Positions 36,210 to 47,361 of a stretch of 64,000 nucleotides of DNA are shown here, piece after piece (position 1 is the first letter of the stretch; every line of letters starts with the position of its first letter). Under the pieces are notes generated by a model, which searched no databases, was not told where the DNA came from, and saw only the letters and a program-made list of their open reading frames with translations. Source of the stretch: Pseudomonas sp. CC6-YY-74 (lineage in GTDB: Bacteria; Pseudomonadota; Gammaproteobacteria; Pseudomonadales; Pseudomonadaceae); contig NZ_CP019947.1 of NCBI RefSeq assembly GCF_002025205.1, positions 2,208,001 to 2,272,000 of the forward strand, given 5' to 3'. The translations under genes and the position numbers were made by a program.

Positions 36210-37421
36210 TTAGAGCGCCGCCAGCCCGCGAGCCAGATCGGCCTTGAGGTCGACGATGTCCTCCAGACCCACGGCCACCCGAATCAGATTGTCGCGGATA
36301 CCGGCGCTGGCGCGCTCGGCCGGCGACAGACGACCATGGGAAGTGGTCGCGGGGTGAGCGATGGTGGTTTTGGTATCGCCCAGATTGGTGGTGATCGATA
36401 TCACCCGCGTCGCATCGATAAAGCGCCAGGCCGCATCCTTGCCGCCCTTGACTTCGAAACTGACCACCGCGCCGAAGCCGCTCTGCTGGCGCTTGGCCAA
36501 CTCATGCTGCGGGTGGCTGGGCAGCCCCGAGTAGTAGACATGCTCGATACCCGGCTGCTGTTCCAGCCACTCGGCCAACTGCTGAGAGCTGGCGCAATGC
36601 GCCTGCATACGCACACGCAGCGTTTCCAATCCCTTGAGAAAGATCCAGGCGTTGAACGGGCTGAGGGTCGGCCCTGCGGTACGCAGAAATCCGACCATCT
36701 CCTTCATCAACTCCGCCTTGCCTGCCACCACGCCACCCATGCTGCGGCCTTGGCCATCGATGTACTTGGTCGCCGAATGCATGACAATATCCGCCCCCAG
36801 CTTGAGCGGCTGCTGCAGCGCTGGTGTGCAAAAGCAGTTATCCACCGCTAGCAGAGCGCCCTTGCTGTGGGCTATTTCCGCCAGCGCGCGGATATCCACC
36901 AGTTCGGCCAGCGGATTGGATGGTGACTCGACGAACAGCAGCTTGGTGTTGGGCTTGAACGCAGCGCTCCAGGCGTGCAAATCGGCCAGCGGCACATAAT
37001 CGACCTGCACACCGAAACGCTTGAGGTATTTCTCGAACAGACTGATGGTCGAGCCAAATACACTGCGCGAGACCAGGACATGGTCCCCAGCACTGCATAA
37101 GCTCATGACCATGGCCAGGATCGCCGACATGCCGGACGAGGTCGCCACGGCTTGCTCGGCACCTTCCAGCGCGGCGATGCGCTCCTCGAAGGCGCGCACC
37201 GTGGGGTTGGTGTAACGCGAGTAGACGTTGCCCGGTACTTCCCCGGCAAAGCGGGCGGCAGCATCGGCAGCGGTGCGGAACACATAGCTGGAGGTAGGGT
37301 AAATCGCCTCGCTGTGTTCGCCCTCAGGCGAGCGATGCTGGCCGGCGCGTACCGCCAGGGTGTCGAAACCTACACCGTCGAGGTCGCTATCCAGGCGACC
37401 CGCATCCCATTCAATCGTCAT
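36210..37421 (-). CDS. metZ: O-succinylhomoserine sulfhydrylase
   Basis: 403-aa PLP enzyme of the Cys/Met-metabolism family. The PLP Lys is in HSATKYIDGQGRSMGG, the N-terminal YSRYTNPTV and ALEGAEQAVATSSGMSAI motifs are present. It makes homocysteine from O-succinylhomoserine and sulfide (direct sulfhydrylation). Synteny with purF immediately upstream is the Pseudomonas metZ arrangement. TAGG lies 2-6 nt before the ATG. Confidence 0.93.
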   Translation of the reverse strand: MTIEWDAGRLDSDLDGVGFDTLAVRAGQHRSPEGEHSEAIYPTSSYVFRTAADAAARFAGEVPGNVYSRYTNPTVRAFEERIAALEGAEQAVATSSGMSAILAMVMSLCSAGDHVLVSRSVFGSTISLFEKYLKRFGVQVDYVPLADLHAWSAAFKPNTKLLFVESPSNPLAELVDIRALAEIAHSKGALLAVDNCFCTPALQQPLKLGADIVMHSATKYIDGQGRSMGGVVAGKAELMKEMVGFLRTAGPTLSPFNAWIFLKGLETLRVRMQAHCASSQQLAEWLEQQPGIEHVYYSGLPSHPQHELAKRQQSGFGAVVSFEVKGGKDAAWRFIDATRVISITTNLGDTKTTIAHPATTSHGRLSPAERASAGIRDNLIRVAVGLEDIVDLKADLARGLAAL

Positions 37422-37507
37422 TGCCTATGTTCTCCGCCTTCAACCCAACCGTGGCCCGGATTGCATCTGGGCCACACTCTTGCAGCCTGTGACTTAACGC
37501 TTGCCGC

Positions 37508-39013
37508 TTAGTCGTTATACAAGTCGATAATCGCGCTGACCGCCTGGGACTTGACCTTGGTGACGTCATTACGCGCCTGTTCGATCTTGTTCAGGTAAAA
37601 CTCATCGACATCGCCGGTGATGTACTGGCCATCGAATACGGCGCAGTCGAAGTGCTCGATCTTGATCTTGCCGCCACCAACCGCCTCGATCAGATCGGAC
37701 AGCTCCTGGTACACCAGCCAATCGGCCCCGATCAGCTCGGCGACCTCTTCGGTGCTGCGGTTATGGGCGATCAGCTCGTGGGCGCTCGGCATGTCGATGC
37801 CGTACACGTTGGGGTAACGCACTGCTGGCGCGGCCGAGCAGAAGTAGACGTTCTTCGCACCGGCTTCACGAGCCATCTGGATGATCTGCTTGCAGGTGGT
37901 GCCACGCACGATGGAGTCGTCAACCAGCATCACGTTCTTGCCGCGGAACTCCAGTTCGATCGCGTTGAGCTTCTGCCGTACCGACTTCTTCCGTGCAGCC
38001 TGCCCCGGCATGATGAAGGTGCGACCGATATAGCGGTTCTTGACGAAGCCTTCGCGGAACTTCACGCCGAGGTGATTGGCCAGCTCCAGCGCCGAGGTAC
38101 GGCTGGTATCGGGAATCGGAATGACCACGTCGATATCGTGATCCGGTCGCTCGCGGAGGATCTTCTCGGCCAGTTTCTCGCCCATGCGCAAGCGCGCCTT
38201 GTACACCGAGACGCCGTCCATGATCGAATCCGGACGCGCCAGATAGACATGCTCGAAGATGCACGGCGAGAGATGCGGATTGCTCGCACACTGTCGGGTC
38301 GACAGCTTGCCGTCCTCGGTGATGTACACCGCCTCGCCCGGCGCCAGATCGCGAATCAGGGTAAAGCCGAGCACGTCCAGCGACACGCTTTCCGAGGCGA
38401 TCATGTACTCCACGCCTTCATCGGTGTGGCGCTGACCGAAGACAATCGGACGAATGCCGTTAGGGTCGCGAAAACCGACGATGCCGTAACCGGTGATCAT
38501 CGCCACCACCGCGTAACCACCGATGCAGCGCTGATGCACCTGGCTGACTGCGGCGAAGATGTCTTCCTCGGTCGGCTGCAACTTGCCGCGCTGGGCCAGT
38601 TCGTGGGCGAAAACGTTGAGCAACACTTCCGAGTCGGAGTTGGTGTTCACGTGACGCAGATCGGATTCGTAGATTTCCTTGGCCAACTGTTCGACGTTGG
38701 TCAGGTTGCCGTTGTGTGCCAGGGTGATGCCGTAGGGCGAGTTGACGTAGAAGGGCTGCGCTTCCGCCGAGCTGGAACTGCCGGCGGTGGGATAGCGTAC
38801 ATGGCCAATGCCCATGTGGCCGACCAGGCGCTGCATATGACGCTGATGGAAGACATCGCGCACCAGGCCATTGTCCTTGCGCAGAAACAGCCGCCCATCG
38901 TGACTGGTGACAATACCGGCAGCATCCTGGCCGCGGTGCTGGAGGACGGTTAGGCCGTCATACAGCGCCTGATTGACGTTCGATTTACCGACGATACCGA
39001 CAATGCCACACAT
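37508..39013 (-). CDS. purF: Amidophosphoribosyltransferase
   Basis: 501 aa. The N-terminal Ntn-hydrolase glutaminase begins MCGIVGIVG, with Cys2 the nucleophile after Met removal. The C-terminal PRTase has the PRPP-binding [12 protein letters not shown] motif near 365. First committed step of purine synthesis. ATG 39013 is chosen over a frame start 9 nt upstream because Cys must be residue 2. It is downstream of cvpA and upstream of metZ. Confidence 0.97.
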   Translation of the reverse strand: MCGIVGIVGKSNVNQALYDGLTVLQHRGQDAAGIVTSHDGRLFLRKDNGLVRDVFHQRHMQRLVGHMGIGHVRYPTAGSSSSAEAQPFYVNSPYGITLAHNGNLTNVEQLAKEIYESDLRHVNTNSDSEVLLNVFAHELAQRGKLQPTEEDIFAAVSQVHQRCIGGYAVVAMITGYGIVGFRDPNGIRPIVFGQRHTDEGVEYMIASESVSLDVLGFTLIRDLAPGEAVYITEDGKLSTRQCASNPHLSPCIFEHVYLARPDSIMDGVSVYKARLRMGEKLAEKILRERPDHDIDVVIPIPDTSRTSALELANHLGVKFREGFVKNRYIGRTFIMPGQAARKKSVRQKLNAIELEFRGKNVMLVDDSIVRGTTCKQIIQMAREAGAKNVYFCSAAPAVRYPNVYGIDMPSAHELIAHNRSTEEVAELIGADWLVYQELSDLIEAVGGGKIKIEHFDCAVFDGQYITGDVDEFYLNKIEQARNDVTKVKSQAVSAIIDLYND

Positions 39014-39059
39014 GTGACGCAACCCCTACTGAAGTGAAACAGGCTAATTCTGAATGCGT

Positions 39060-39614
39060 TTAAGGCAGTTTATGCTGCATCAGCGCTTCTTTGAACGACA
39101 GCTCAGCAGGTACGCTGATGCCGCTGGCAAGCCACTGGCTGGACACCCCTAGAATGAGGTTCTTCGACCAGTCCGCGACCATTAAAAAATGCGGCAACAG
39201 CGTCGACTGCTGCCACCACGGATCCTGCTGTACCGGCGCCAGGCTGAGCAGCCCGATCAGCACGACTACCAGCAAGCCACCACGGGCGGCGCCGAAAACC
39301 ATACCGAGAAAACGATCGGTGCCGGAAAGACCGGTGACACGGATCAGCTCGCTGATCAGGTAATTGACCAGCGCGCCAACCAGCAAGGTGACGATGAAGA
39401 GTAAGGCGCAGGCTGCTATCACCCGCGCCGAAGGGGTTTCGATCCATCCGCCAAGGTGCTCGGACAACGCGCCACCAAACATCCAGGCAACCACACCGGC
39501 AATGATCCAGGTGAGCAAGGACAAGGCTTCCTTGACGAAACCACGGCTCAAACTGATCAAGCTCGATACGGCGATGATGGCGATAATCGCCCAATCGACC
39601 CAAGTGAATGCCAC
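39060..39614 (-). CDS. cvpA: CvpA family membrane protein
   Basis: 184 aa, four TM segments (about 5-25, 30-50, 65-85, 100-120), starting MAFTWVDWAIIAIIAVSSLISLSRGFVKEALSLLTW, the CvpA signature. It is needed for colicin V production in E. coli and for envelope integrity. The usual cvpA-purF pairing is kept with 46 nt between them. Confidence 0.93.
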   Translation of the reverse strand: MAFTWVDWAIIAIIAVSSLISLSRGFVKEALSLLTWIIAGVVAWMFGGALSEHLGGWIETPSARVIAACALLFIVTLLVGALVNYLISELIRVTGLSGTDRFLGMVFGAARGGLLVVVLIGLLSLAPVQQDPWWQQSTLLPHFLMVADWSKNLILGVSSQWLASGISVPAELSFKEALMQHKLP

Positions 39615-39837
39615 GATGCAGGTTACCTACGGAAAAGGCGCTGCATTTTAACAGAGCCCCTCGCATGGGGTAAGCAAAGGATTATCAGGCCGCAGGAAAA
39701 TTACCGTGCGCGCTGAAGCCAGGGCTGGGCGCGCGCGCGAAAATCCCGCTACCACGAAGGCGTTGACTGTTTTCAGCGCGTGCGCGTTGCACCATGCGAG
39801 CGCGGGTCGCCAGCTCGCAGAATATCGCGACAGCCCG

Positions 39838-40461
39838 CTAACTGCGCTCCGGCTGAAAGCGCACGACAATGCCGCTGAGCTTGTGCTGACGGTTCAACTG
39901 CTCACGCAAGCGATTGGCTTCGGTTCGCTCGATCACGGGACCGACAAACACCCGATTCATCCCATCCACATGGCGGACATAGGCGTTGTAACCCTGACTG
40001 CGCAGGGTTTTCTGCAGAGTTTCCGCACCCGCGCGACTGGACAGACTGGCCAACTGTACCGACCAACTGACCGGCAAACTGTTGGCATCCAGACGGCTGG
40101 CGGGAGCTTGTGCCGGAGCACTGACTGGCGCAGAGGACGCCAGCGCCGGTTCAGGCTCAGGCTCTGGTGCGGGCACGGGCACGGGCACGGGCACGGGCGC
40201 CACATCCACAGGGGCCGGGACCTCGGCAATGGGCTCATCCGCCAGCAAATCCTCTGGCAACACCTGAGGCTCCGGCACGATTACGGGCTGCATTTCAATC
40301 TGCGGCATGGCCGGCGCCTGCGGCATCGCCGGCGCATCGACCACCACACGCTGCAACTCGTCTTCACGCGACAGCAGCATGGGTACAAAAATCACCGCCA
40401 AGGCCACCAACACCAAAGCGCCGACAATGCGCTGCCTCAACCCTTTATCCAGCAAAGCCAT
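39838..40461 (-). CDS. SPOR-domain cell-division-associated protein (DedD-like)
   Basis: 207 aa: one N-terminal TM anchor (about 10-30), a Pro/Val/Glu-rich linker (about 45-115), and a C-terminal SPOR domain (about 130-205, WSVQLASLSSRAGAETLQKTLRSQGY). SPOR domains bind denuded septal glycan. The linker has a (PV)n tract encoded by a perfect hexamer repeat (about 40172-40197). The ATG 40461 overlaps the folC end by 17 nt. It matches DedD in length, order and architecture. Confidence 0.87.
   Translation of the reverse strand: MALLDKGLRQRIVGALVLVALAVIFVPMLLSREDELQRVVVDAPAMPQAPAMPQIEMQPVIVPEPQVLPEDLLADEPIAEVPAPVDVAPVPVPVPVPAPEPEPEPALASSAPVSAPAQAPASRLDANSLPVSWSVQLASLSSRAGAETLQKTLRSQGYNAYVRHVDGMNRVFVGPVIERTEANRLREQLNRQHKLSGIVVRFQPERS
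40172..40197. repeat. Hexamer tandem repeat (GGGCAC)4 inside the SPOR gene linker
   Basis: Four contiguous copies of GGGCAC plus a partial, encoding alternating Pro-Val. Copy number could vary by slippage while keeping the frame. Confidence 0.75.
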
Positions 40462-41752
40462 CCTGCACCCCCCCCTTGGCATGGCGGGCCAGCCAGTCCA
40501 AGGCCTCGGCCACGCAGTAAAAAGACCCGAACAGCAGTATTTCATCCCCTGCCGCCGCCTGCGTACATTGCGCCTGCAACGCCGCCTGCACATCGGCATA
40601 GGCGGTGACCTGCGCCCCACGATTGTGTAAATACGCCTGCAACTCGCCAGCCGAACGCGTGCGACTGCTCGGTAGCGGCGCCACGGCCCAATCCACGACT
40701 TCATCGAGCAAGGGTGATACCACCCCGGCCAAGTCCTTGTCGGCCAGCAGGCCGAACACCGCAAATCGCCTGCCCGCCAACGGCCTGCCAGACAAGCGCT
40801 GCGCCAAATACTCAGCCGCGTGGGGATTATGCCCAACATCCAGCAGCAACGTGAGTGGCTTACCCTGCCAATTCAGCATTCTGCGATCCAGACGACCGGT
40901 TACCCGAGTACGCGACAAGGCACTGACGATTTGCTCAGCCTGCCAGGGTAGATCGAGCAACGCATACGCTTGCAAGGCCAGCGCGGCGTTTTCCATCGGC
41001 AGGTCGAGCAATGGCAAGCGCTCCAGACGCAAGACCTCGCCCCGACCATTCAAGCCAAACCAGGACCAGCCTGGCCCTTCGATGCTCAGGCCGTAATCGC
41101 GGCCGCGCAGAAAAAACGGCGCATCCAACAGCGCCACTTGTGCCAGCAACGTCTGCGGCGGATCGAGATCACCGCACAACGCCGGCTTGCCAGCGCGAAA
41201 GATACCGGCCTTCTCGAAGGCAACCGCCTCACGATTATCGCCCAGCCATTCGGCATGATCGATGCCGATACTGGTCACCAAGGCCAGATCGGCGTCAATC
41301 AGATTGACCGCATCCAGTCGTCCGCCCAGCCCAACCTCCAGTACCACGGCGTCCAGCGCTGCGCGCTGAAACAGCCAGAAAGCCGCCAGGGTACCCATCT
41401 CGAAATAGGTCAGGGAAATCTCGCCGCGCGCGGCTTCGATTGCGGCGAAAGCCTGGCAAAGCTCGGCATCGCTGGCTTCGACACCAGCAATCTGCACACG
41501 CTCGTTGTAACGCAACAGGTGAGGTGAGCTGTATACCCCGACCTTGAGACCCTGCTCCTGCAGCAAGGCAGCGAGAAAGGCACAGGTGGAACCCTTGCCA
41601 TTGGTGCCGGTGACCGTAATCACCCGCGGCGCAGGCCTGGACAAGCCCAAGCGCTGCGCCACAGCCCCGGACCGTTCCAGCCCCATATCGATGGCACTTG
41701 GATGCAACTGTTCCAGGTATGCCAGCCAATCGGCCAGGGAGCGTTCGGTCAT
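40445..41752 (-). CDS. folC: Dihydrofolate/folylpolyglutamate synthase
   Basis: 435 aa Mur-ligase-like enzyme. The ATP loop is [10 protein letters not shown] near residue 47, later [26 protein letters not shown] and [13 protein letters not shown] motifs. It adds glutamate to dihydropteroate and folates. The start overlaps the accD stop by 4 nt and its end overlaps the SPOR gene. Confidence 0.95.
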   Translation of the reverse strand: MTERSLADWLAYLEQLHPSAIDMGLERSGAVAQRLGLSRPAPRVITVTGTNGKGSTCAFLAALLQEQGLKVGVYSSPHLLRYNERVQIAGVEASDAELCQAFAAIEAARGEISLTYFEMGTLAAFWLFQRAALDAVVLEVGLGGRLDAVNLIDADLALVTSIGIDHAEWLGDNREAVAFEKAGIFRAGKPALCGDLDPPQTLLAQVALLDAPFFLRGRDYGLSIEGPGWSWFGLNGRGEVLRLERLPLLDLPMENAALALQAYALLDLPWQAEQIVSALSRTRVTGRLDRRMLNWQGKPLTLLLDVGHNPHAAEYLAQRLSGRPLAGRRFAVFGLLADKDLAGVVSPLLDEVVDWAVAPLPSSRTRSAGELQAYLHNRGAQVTAYADVQAALQAQCTQAAAGDEILLFGSFYCVAEALDWLARHAKGGVQDGFAG

Positions 41753-42639
41753 GCCGTGACCGGCAACGCAGCAGTAACAGGCGCCGGCAGCCCCATCAAC
41801 TGGGCTAGCAGCCTGGCCAGGCGCGCGCGCAACTCTTCGCGATGAATGATCATGTCGATGGCACCATGCTCGATGAGGAACTCGCTGCGCTGAAAACCAG
41901 CCGGGAGCTTTTCTCGCACCGTCTGCTCGATCACCCGCGGACCGGCAAAACCGATCAGCGCTTTGGGTTCGGCGACGATGACATCACCGAGCATGGCCAG
42001 GCTGGCGGAAACGCCACCGTAAACTGGATCGGTCAGCACCGAGATAAACGGAACGCCTTCTTCGCGCAAACGCGCCAGCACTGCAGACGTCTTGGCCATT
42101 TGCATCAGGGAAATCAGCGCTTCCTGCATGCGCGCACCGCCCGAAGCGGAGAAGCACACGAACGGGCAACGCTGCTCCAGTGCCACATTGGCGGCGCGCA
42201 CAAAGCGTTCGCCAACGACCGCCCCCATCGAACCGCCCATGAAGGAGAACTCAAAGGCACAGGCCACCACCGGCATGGCTTCAAGAGTGCCGCGCATGGC
42301 AATCAGTGCGTCTTTCTCGCCTGTCTGCTTCTGCGCGCCAGTCAGGCGATCCTTGTACTTCTTACTGTCGCGGAATTTCAGGCGATCAACCGGTTCCAGT
42401 TCCGCGCCAATCTCTTCGCGGCCCTCGGCATCGAGGAAGATATCCAGGCGCGCACGCGCATTGATGCGCATGTGGTGATTGCACTTGGGGCAGACATCCA
42501 GAGTCTTCTCCAGCTCGGGCTTGTACAACACCGCATCGCACGACGGGCATTTGTGCCAGAGGCCTTCGGGCACCGAACTCTTCTTGACTTCGGACCGCAT
42601 GATCGATGGGATCAGTTTGTCTACCAACCAGTTGCTCAT
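41749..42639 (-). CDS. accD: Acetyl-CoA carboxylase carboxyltransferase subunit beta
   Basis: 296 aa. A Zn ribbon uses Cys31, Cys34, Cys50 and Cys53. The carboxyltransferase core contains [13 protein letters not shown] and [39 protein letters not shown]. First committed step of fatty acid synthesis with AccA. ATG 42639 ([10 protein letters not shown]) is the family start; the frame extends 15 codons further without support. Confidence 0.96.
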   Translation of the reverse strand: MSNWLVDKLIPSIMRSEVKKSSVPEGLWHKCPSCDAVLYKPELEKTLDVCPKCNHHMRINARARLDIFLDAEGREEIGAELEPVDRLKFRDSKKYKDRLTGAQKQTGEKDALIAMRGTLEAMPVVACAFEFSFMGGSMGAVVGERFVRAANVALEQRCPFVCFSASGGARMQEALISLMQMAKTSAVLARLREEGVPFISVLTDPVYGGVSASLAMLGDVIVAEPKALIGFAGPRVIEQTVREKLPAGFQRSEFLIEHGAIDMIIHREELRARLARLLAQLMGLPAPVTAALPVTA

Positions 42640-42860
42640 GCTCTTGATTCTCCAAAACAGTGGGCTCGAACAGGCGTCTGGCACAGGGCCTTACCGGCAC
42701 ATCCAAGCAAATTCACGAAGGCAGTCTCAATAGGGGCCGGCATCTGCAAGCGCAACACCCGCCACCTTGATCTCGACTGCCAAAGGCGGTCATTACAGTA
42801 CCTGCAACAGGGTTATGGACGGCCAAGCCTGCAGCGTCGTCACATCGCATGAGCATCGGC

Positions 42861-43481
42861 TCAGGCACTCCTGACTGCACGTACGAACGCATGAATCTTG
42901 TCGTGATCCTTCACACCCTTGCTCGCCTCGACGCCGCCGCTGACATCCACCGCATAGGGCTGCACCTGCTCGATAGCGGCGTGTACATTCCCGGGCGTCA
43001 AGCCTCCCGCCAAGATAATCGGCATATGCAAGCCGCGAGGCACCAATGACCAGTCGAACGCCTCGCCGGTACCGCCCGGAACGCCCGGCACAAAAGTATC
43101 CAGCAAAACACCCGCCGCAGAGCCATACAGGCCAATCTGCGCAGCAATATCGACGCCCGGCTTGACCCGCAACGCCTTGATATAGGGACGCCGAAAGCCC
43201 TCGCAGGCGGCCGGAGTTTCATCGCCATGGAACTGCAACAGATCCAGCGGCACGGCATCGAGAATAGCGTTCAACTCGCCGCGAGGGCTATCGACAAACA
43301 GGCCCACCGTGGTCACGAACGGCGGCAACGCAGCGAGGATTGCCTGCGCCTGCTGCACGGTTACGGCTCGCGGACTCTTGGCATAAAAAACCAGGCCAAT
43401 GGCGTCGGCACCGGCCTCAACAGCAGCCAATGCGTCTTCTACGCGGGTAATTCCACAGATCTTGCAGCGAACGACTGACAA
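42861..43481 (-). CDS. trpF: Phosphoribosylanthranilate isomerase
   Basis: 206-aa TIM barrel, tryptophan step 3. It has KICGITR near the N-terminus (Cys9), LQFHGDE near residue 85, and VDVSGGVE with the catalytic Asp near 180. The 221-nt gap to accD shows no gene. truA is 46 nt upstream. Confidence 0.95.
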   Translation of the reverse strand: MSVVRCKICGITRVEDALAAVEAGADAIGLVFYAKSPRAVTVQQAQAILAALPPFVTTVGLFVDSPRGELNAILDAVPLDLLQFHGDETPAACEGFRRPYIKALRVKPGVDIAAQIGLYGSAAGVLLDTFVPGVPGGTGEAFDWSLVPRGLHMPIILAGGLTPGNVHAAIEQVQPYAVDVSGGVEASKGVKDHDKIHAFVRAVRSA

Positions 43482-43526
43482 CGGGCGAATACCTCCAGCA
43501 AAGAACCGATGGTAGCAAAGGAATGC

Positions 43527-44393
43527 CTAGGCGTCTGCCGCCACATCCAGCAGCCCCGCGAGGAAATGCGGCCCGAGATAACGCGTGGGCAAGTCGAACT
43601 CCTGCGGGTAGTCAACTTGCACCAGGTACAACCCGTGAGGATGTGCGGTCACCCCGCCAGTGCGCCGCACTCCGGTCTCCAGCACCGCACGCGCCCACTC
43701 CACCGGCTGCTCGCCAGCGCCGACGGTCATCAATACCCCGGCAATGTTACGCACCATGTGATGCAGGAACGCATTGGCTCGGATATCCAGCACGATAAAG
43801 CGACCATGCTCGATCAACTTCAGGTGGTGCACCGTCTTGATCGGCGACTTGGCCTGGCACTGGCGAGCGCGGAAGGCACTGAAATCGTGGGTCCCGACAA
43901 AGGCATTCGCCGCTTCGCGCATGCGCTCAATATCCAGTGGCCGATGATTCCAGGTTACTTCCTCGGCCATGTGCGCCGGGCGAACCTGATCGGTGTAGAT
44001 CACGTAGCGATAACGCCTGGCCTTGGCACAGAAGCGCGCATCGAAATGCGCCGGCATCAGTTTGGCCCACACCACACTGATATCGGTCGGCAGATTCCTG
44101 TTGGCACCCATGACCCAGGCGAGCATGGAACGCTCGACCGGCGTATCGAAGTGCACCACCTGCGCACTAGCATGCACCAGCGCATCAGTGCGCCCGGCAC
44201 AACTCAAGGTGACCGGGGCGCCACCAGCGACTTTCGACAAGGCTTTTTCCAGGGAGGCCTGGATTGTCGGCACGCCGGCACGCTGACGCTGAAAGCCACA
44301 GTAACGCGAGCCTTTATATTCGACGCCGAGGGCGACTCTGTAAATGCCAACGGCAGCCGAGTCGGCTGCCGTTGCGGGTAATGCATCAGACAT
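43527..44393 (-). CDS. truA: tRNA pseudouridine(38-40) synthase
   Basis: 288 aa. The catalytic Asp70 is in CAGRTDALVHA; the position usually Gly (GVHA) is Leu here. Later motifs (HHMVRNIAGVLMTVG, RARQCQAKSPIKTVHHL) are normal. It modifies the anticodon arm of many tRNAs. It sits between trpF and fimV as in other pseudomonads. Confidence 0.95.
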   Translation of the reverse strand: MSDALPATAADSAAVGIYRVALGVEYKGSRYCGFQRQRAGVPTIQASLEKALSKVAGGAPVTLSCAGRTDALVHASAQVVHFDTPVERSMLAWVMGANRNLPTDISVVWAKLMPAHFDARFCAKARRYRYVIYTDQVRPAHMAEEVTWNHRPLDIERMREAANAFVGTHDFSAFRARQCQAKSPIKTVHHLKLIEHGRFIVLDIRANAFLHHMVRNIAGVLMTVGAGEQPVEWARAVLETGVRRTGGVTAHPHGLYLVQVDYPQEFDLPTRYLGPHFLAGLLDVAADA

Positions 44394-44396
44394 GTA

Positions 44397-47207
44397 TCAA
44401 ACCAAGTTAGTGACCAGCTCACGCGCTTCCTGCTGCTGATCATCGTTACCTTCGGCGATCACTTCATCGAGGATGTCACGCGCACCCTCGGTATCGCCCA
44501 TATCGATGTAGGCGCGCGCCAGGTCGAGCTTGGTCGCCGTTTCATCGGTGCCCGAGAGGAAATCGAAATCATCATCGCCATCCAGATCCATTCCTTGCAG
44601 CGCAGCGACAGGTGCAGGCTGAGTCAAGTCGGCGGGCTGATCCAGACTCTCCGAGAACTGATCCAGCTCCGCGGTCACTTCATCGAGCTGGGCAGCGAAA
44701 CTATCGCTGTTGGGCTGAACCGGAGCGTCAGTGCTTAGCGACAGATCGAAATCGTCGGACAGATCGAAATCGTCACCCTCGGATTCGCTCGGCAGGTCGA
44801 GACTCAACCCGGCCAGCTCATCAGCAGCTGGCTCGGCAGTCAGCTCGTCGTCCAGGCTCAACAGAAACTCATCGTCTTCGGCCTCGGCTGCTGCCGGCTT
44901 GCTCTCGGCATCCAACTCCAGACTGAAATCCGCCAGCTCCCCCTCCAACTCCACGCTATCGGCGGACTCATCGTCAAGGCTCAGATCGAATTCCAGGTCA
45001 TCGTCTTTATCCGCCTGCGACTCGGCCGGGGCAGTCAAATCCAGATCACTAGCCAATGACAGGCTGTCCCAGTCGGTCAGTAAAGCATCGGTGCCAGGAG
45101 CATGCAGCTCACGCTCAAGATCGGCTTCAAGGTCGGATTCGAGATCATCCAGACTCAGATCGAAGGCATCATCCAGGTCATCTACCGCTGCGGCCGGCCG
45201 ATCAGGCTCATCCAGGCTCAGATCATCCAGACTGAAGCTGGAAAAATCATCATCGGCCAAGGCGCTGGCAGCCACACCAGCGCCGGCAATAACGGCTATT
45301 GCCGGATACTTGCCTTTCAATTGATCGACCTCGGCGGCGGCACCGCCTATTTCGCGCAATTCGCTTTCCTGGCGGGCGAAACCATCGCGATCACCCAGCT
45401 CGGCATAAACCTCCATCAACTTGAGACGCAGGTCACTGCGTTGCGGCTCATCGTTGATGGCATTTTGCAGCAACTCGGCGGCCTGATTGAAGCGACCATA
45501 GGCGATATAGATGTCTGCCTCGCCCAACGCATCGTTGGTCTGCGCAATCACACGCTCATCGCCTGGTTCAGCGCTGTCGGCGCTGTCGGCGCTGTCGAGA
45601 AGGTCATCGGGGAAGCTGTCGGCCGGCAGCTCCATATCGCTATCAAAATCATTGCCACGGCTCTCGGCGGCCAGACTTTCTTGCAACTCGGCTTCTTTCA
45701 ATGCGTTGCGGCGCGACAACATCATCAACCCGATCAGCAGCAAGAGCGAAGCGCCACCAGCGGCAATCCCGAGAAGCATAGGATTGGCAAGCAGATCATC
45801 GAGAGCGCTGAGTTGTGGCGGCTGTTCAACAGGTTTGGCCGGAGCCACTGGCGCAGCAGCTTTTACCACCGGAGCTGGCGCCGCCTCGGCGACGGGCGCC
45901 GCGGCAGGCTCAACGGCTACAGCAGGCTGAGCGTCCGGCTGCTGGGGCTCAGCAGCTGGCGCCGCGGGTTCCTCGCTGTAGTTAAAGTCGGGAGCTTCGG
46001 CTGCAGCAGGGGCAACCGGCGCAGCTGCAGGTACTGCCGCCAAGGCCGGGGCTTCCAAGGCAGGAGCCTGCCCTTGCGCGGCTAGATCCGCCTGCAGCTT
46101 GGCCAACTGATCATCTTTCAGTTGAATCAAACGCTGCAATTTTTCGAGCTGACCTTGCAGGTCACTCATGCGCCCTTTCAGCTCTTCGTTCTCGCGGCGA
46201 GTGGAATCCAGGCCTTCCTGGGTCACCGCCAATTTGTCGCTCAGTGCCTTGCTGTCGGCAGCACCTGCGTCACTGCCACTGGCGGCCTTGCCGCTATCGG
46301 CGGAAAGCAGCTTCAGGCTGTCCTGAGTTTTGGCCTCGGCCGGTGCGGCACCAGCGACACTGCGCCTGGTCGCATCCAACTGGCGGGCGCTGGCAGCGAC
46401 GCTGCGCCCCTCGCGCCAGGCCGCATTCTGCTCAGCAACCTGGGCCACGGCTTCGGTCTGGGCACGGCTTTTGATCTGCTGCTCTTCGGGTAGACGCAAC
46501 ACCTGGCCTTTCTTGAGGCGATTGATATTGCCACCGATAAAGGCATCAGGATTCAGATCCTGAATGGCCAGCATGGTTTGATGCACGCTGCCGCCACCGC
46601 GCACACGCTGGGCAATTTCCCACAGAGTGTCATTGGCGGTGGTCTTGTATTCACTGCCTTGCAGGGCACTTGGCGCGGCGACTGGCGCACGCGCTACCGG
46701 AGCACTGGCTGGCGGGGCGGAACGCTGAATGGGAGCGGCTAGCGGGCGTGGTGCTGGAGCAGCTACTGGCAGCTGTGGCGCAGCGGCGGCAGCGGTTTGC
46801 GGCGAGTAAAGAGGTGGATCGAGCAGCAACGTGTATTCGCGCAACAGGCGGCCATTGGGCCACAGCACCTCGACCAGGAAATTCAGGTAAGGCTCACGTA
46901 CCGGCTTGCTTGAGGTCACGCGAATGACGCTCTTGCCATTCGGCTTGAGTACCGGAGTGAACTTGAGGTCAGTCAGAAAGTACTGGCGATCGACCCCAGC
47001 CCTGGTGAACTCTTCAGGGGACGCCAGATTCGGCAGCAACTCGCTGGACGCCAGATCGCGCACCTCCAGCAATTCGATCTCAGCCACCAATGGCTGATTC
47101 AGCGCCGACTGCAGGGTCACTTCACCCAGCCCCAGCGCGTGCGCCATACCGGAGGACAGTGCCGAAGCAGCTGCGATTGCCAGCACCAGTTTGCGAACCC
47201 GAACCAT
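44397..47207 (-). CDS. fimV: FimV-like polar hub protein
   Basis: 936 aa. Signal peptide at 1-25, a conserved N-terminal periplasmic FimV domain (LGLGEVTLQSALNQPLVAEIELL), a LysM motif near 190-240 (TANDTLWEIAQRVRGG), a coiled coil near 310-380, a Pro/Ala linker, a single TM near 470, and a long acidic cytoplasmic part with Asp-Leu-Ser repeats ending in a TPR-like conserved C-terminus (LDLARAYIDMGDTEGARDIL). It organises type IV pili, polar signalling and twitching in P. aeruginosa. Start is ATG 47207; the upstream 36 codons are not FimV-like. Confidence 0.93.
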   Translation of the reverse strand: MVRVRKLVLAIAAASALSSGMAHALGLGEVTLQSALNQPLVAEIELLEVRDLASSELLPNLASPEEFTRAGVDRQYFLTDLKFTPVLKPNGKSVIRVTSSKPVREPYLNFLVEVLWPNGRLLREYTLLLDPPLYSPQTAAAAAPQLPVAAPAPRPLAAPIQRSAPPASAPVARAPVAAPSALQGSEYKTTANDTLWEIAQRVRGGGSVHQTMLAIQDLNPDAFIGGNINRLKKGQVLRLPEEQQIKSRAQTEAVAQVAEQNAAWREGRSVAASARQLDATRRSVAGAAPAEAKTQDSLKLLSADSGKAASGSDAGAADSKALSDKLAVTQEGLDSTRRENEELKGRMSDLQGQLEKLQRLIQLKDDQLAKLQADLAAQGQAPALEAPALAAVPAAAPVAPAAAEAPDFNYSEEPAAPAAEPQQPDAQPAVAVEPAAAPVAEAAPAPVVKAAAPVAPAKPVEQPPQLSALDDLLANPMLLGIAAGGASLLLLIGLMMLSRRNALKEAELQESLAAESRGNDFDSDMELPADSFPDDLLDSADSADSAEPGDERVIAQTNDALGEADIYIAYGRFNQAAELLQNAINDEPQRSDLRLKLMEVYAELGDRDGFARQESELREIGGAAAEVDQLKGKYPAIAVIAGAGVAASALADDDFSSFSLDDLSLDEPDRPAAAVDDLDDAFDLSLDDLESDLEADLERELHAPGTDALLTDWDSLSLASDLDLTAPAESQADKDDDLEFDLSLDDESADSVELEGELADFSLELDAESKPAAAEAEDDEFLLSLDDELTAEPAADELAGLSLDLPSESEGDDFDLSDDFDLSLSTDAPVQPNSDSFAAQLDEVTAELDQFSESLDQPADLTQPAPVAALQGMDLDGDDDFDFLSGTDETATKLDLARAYIDMGDTEGARDILDEVIAEGNDDQQQEARELVTNLV

Positions 47208-47361
47208 AGCGTTATCCCTTGTTTTATCTTTTTTCTCGATATCCGAGAGGGTCTTGAGAGCTGCTGCCTGCATCCACCCGAAGGTGGCTCCCCATTCAGC
47301 AACCAACTCAGCCAATGTTGCTAAGCTCGAAAGTTTATTCAGATTTCTAGCTAAGTATCTT

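Noticed and set aside
35880..36851. 323-codon rightward frame entering metZ
   Set aside because: Most of it is antisense to metZ; the part outside metZ lacks an RBS and motif.
43527..44393. truA as a possible inactive enzyme because of Leu after the catalytic Asp-Ala
   Set aside because: The catalytic Asp and the rest of the fold are normal; a single conservative position does not support loss of function.
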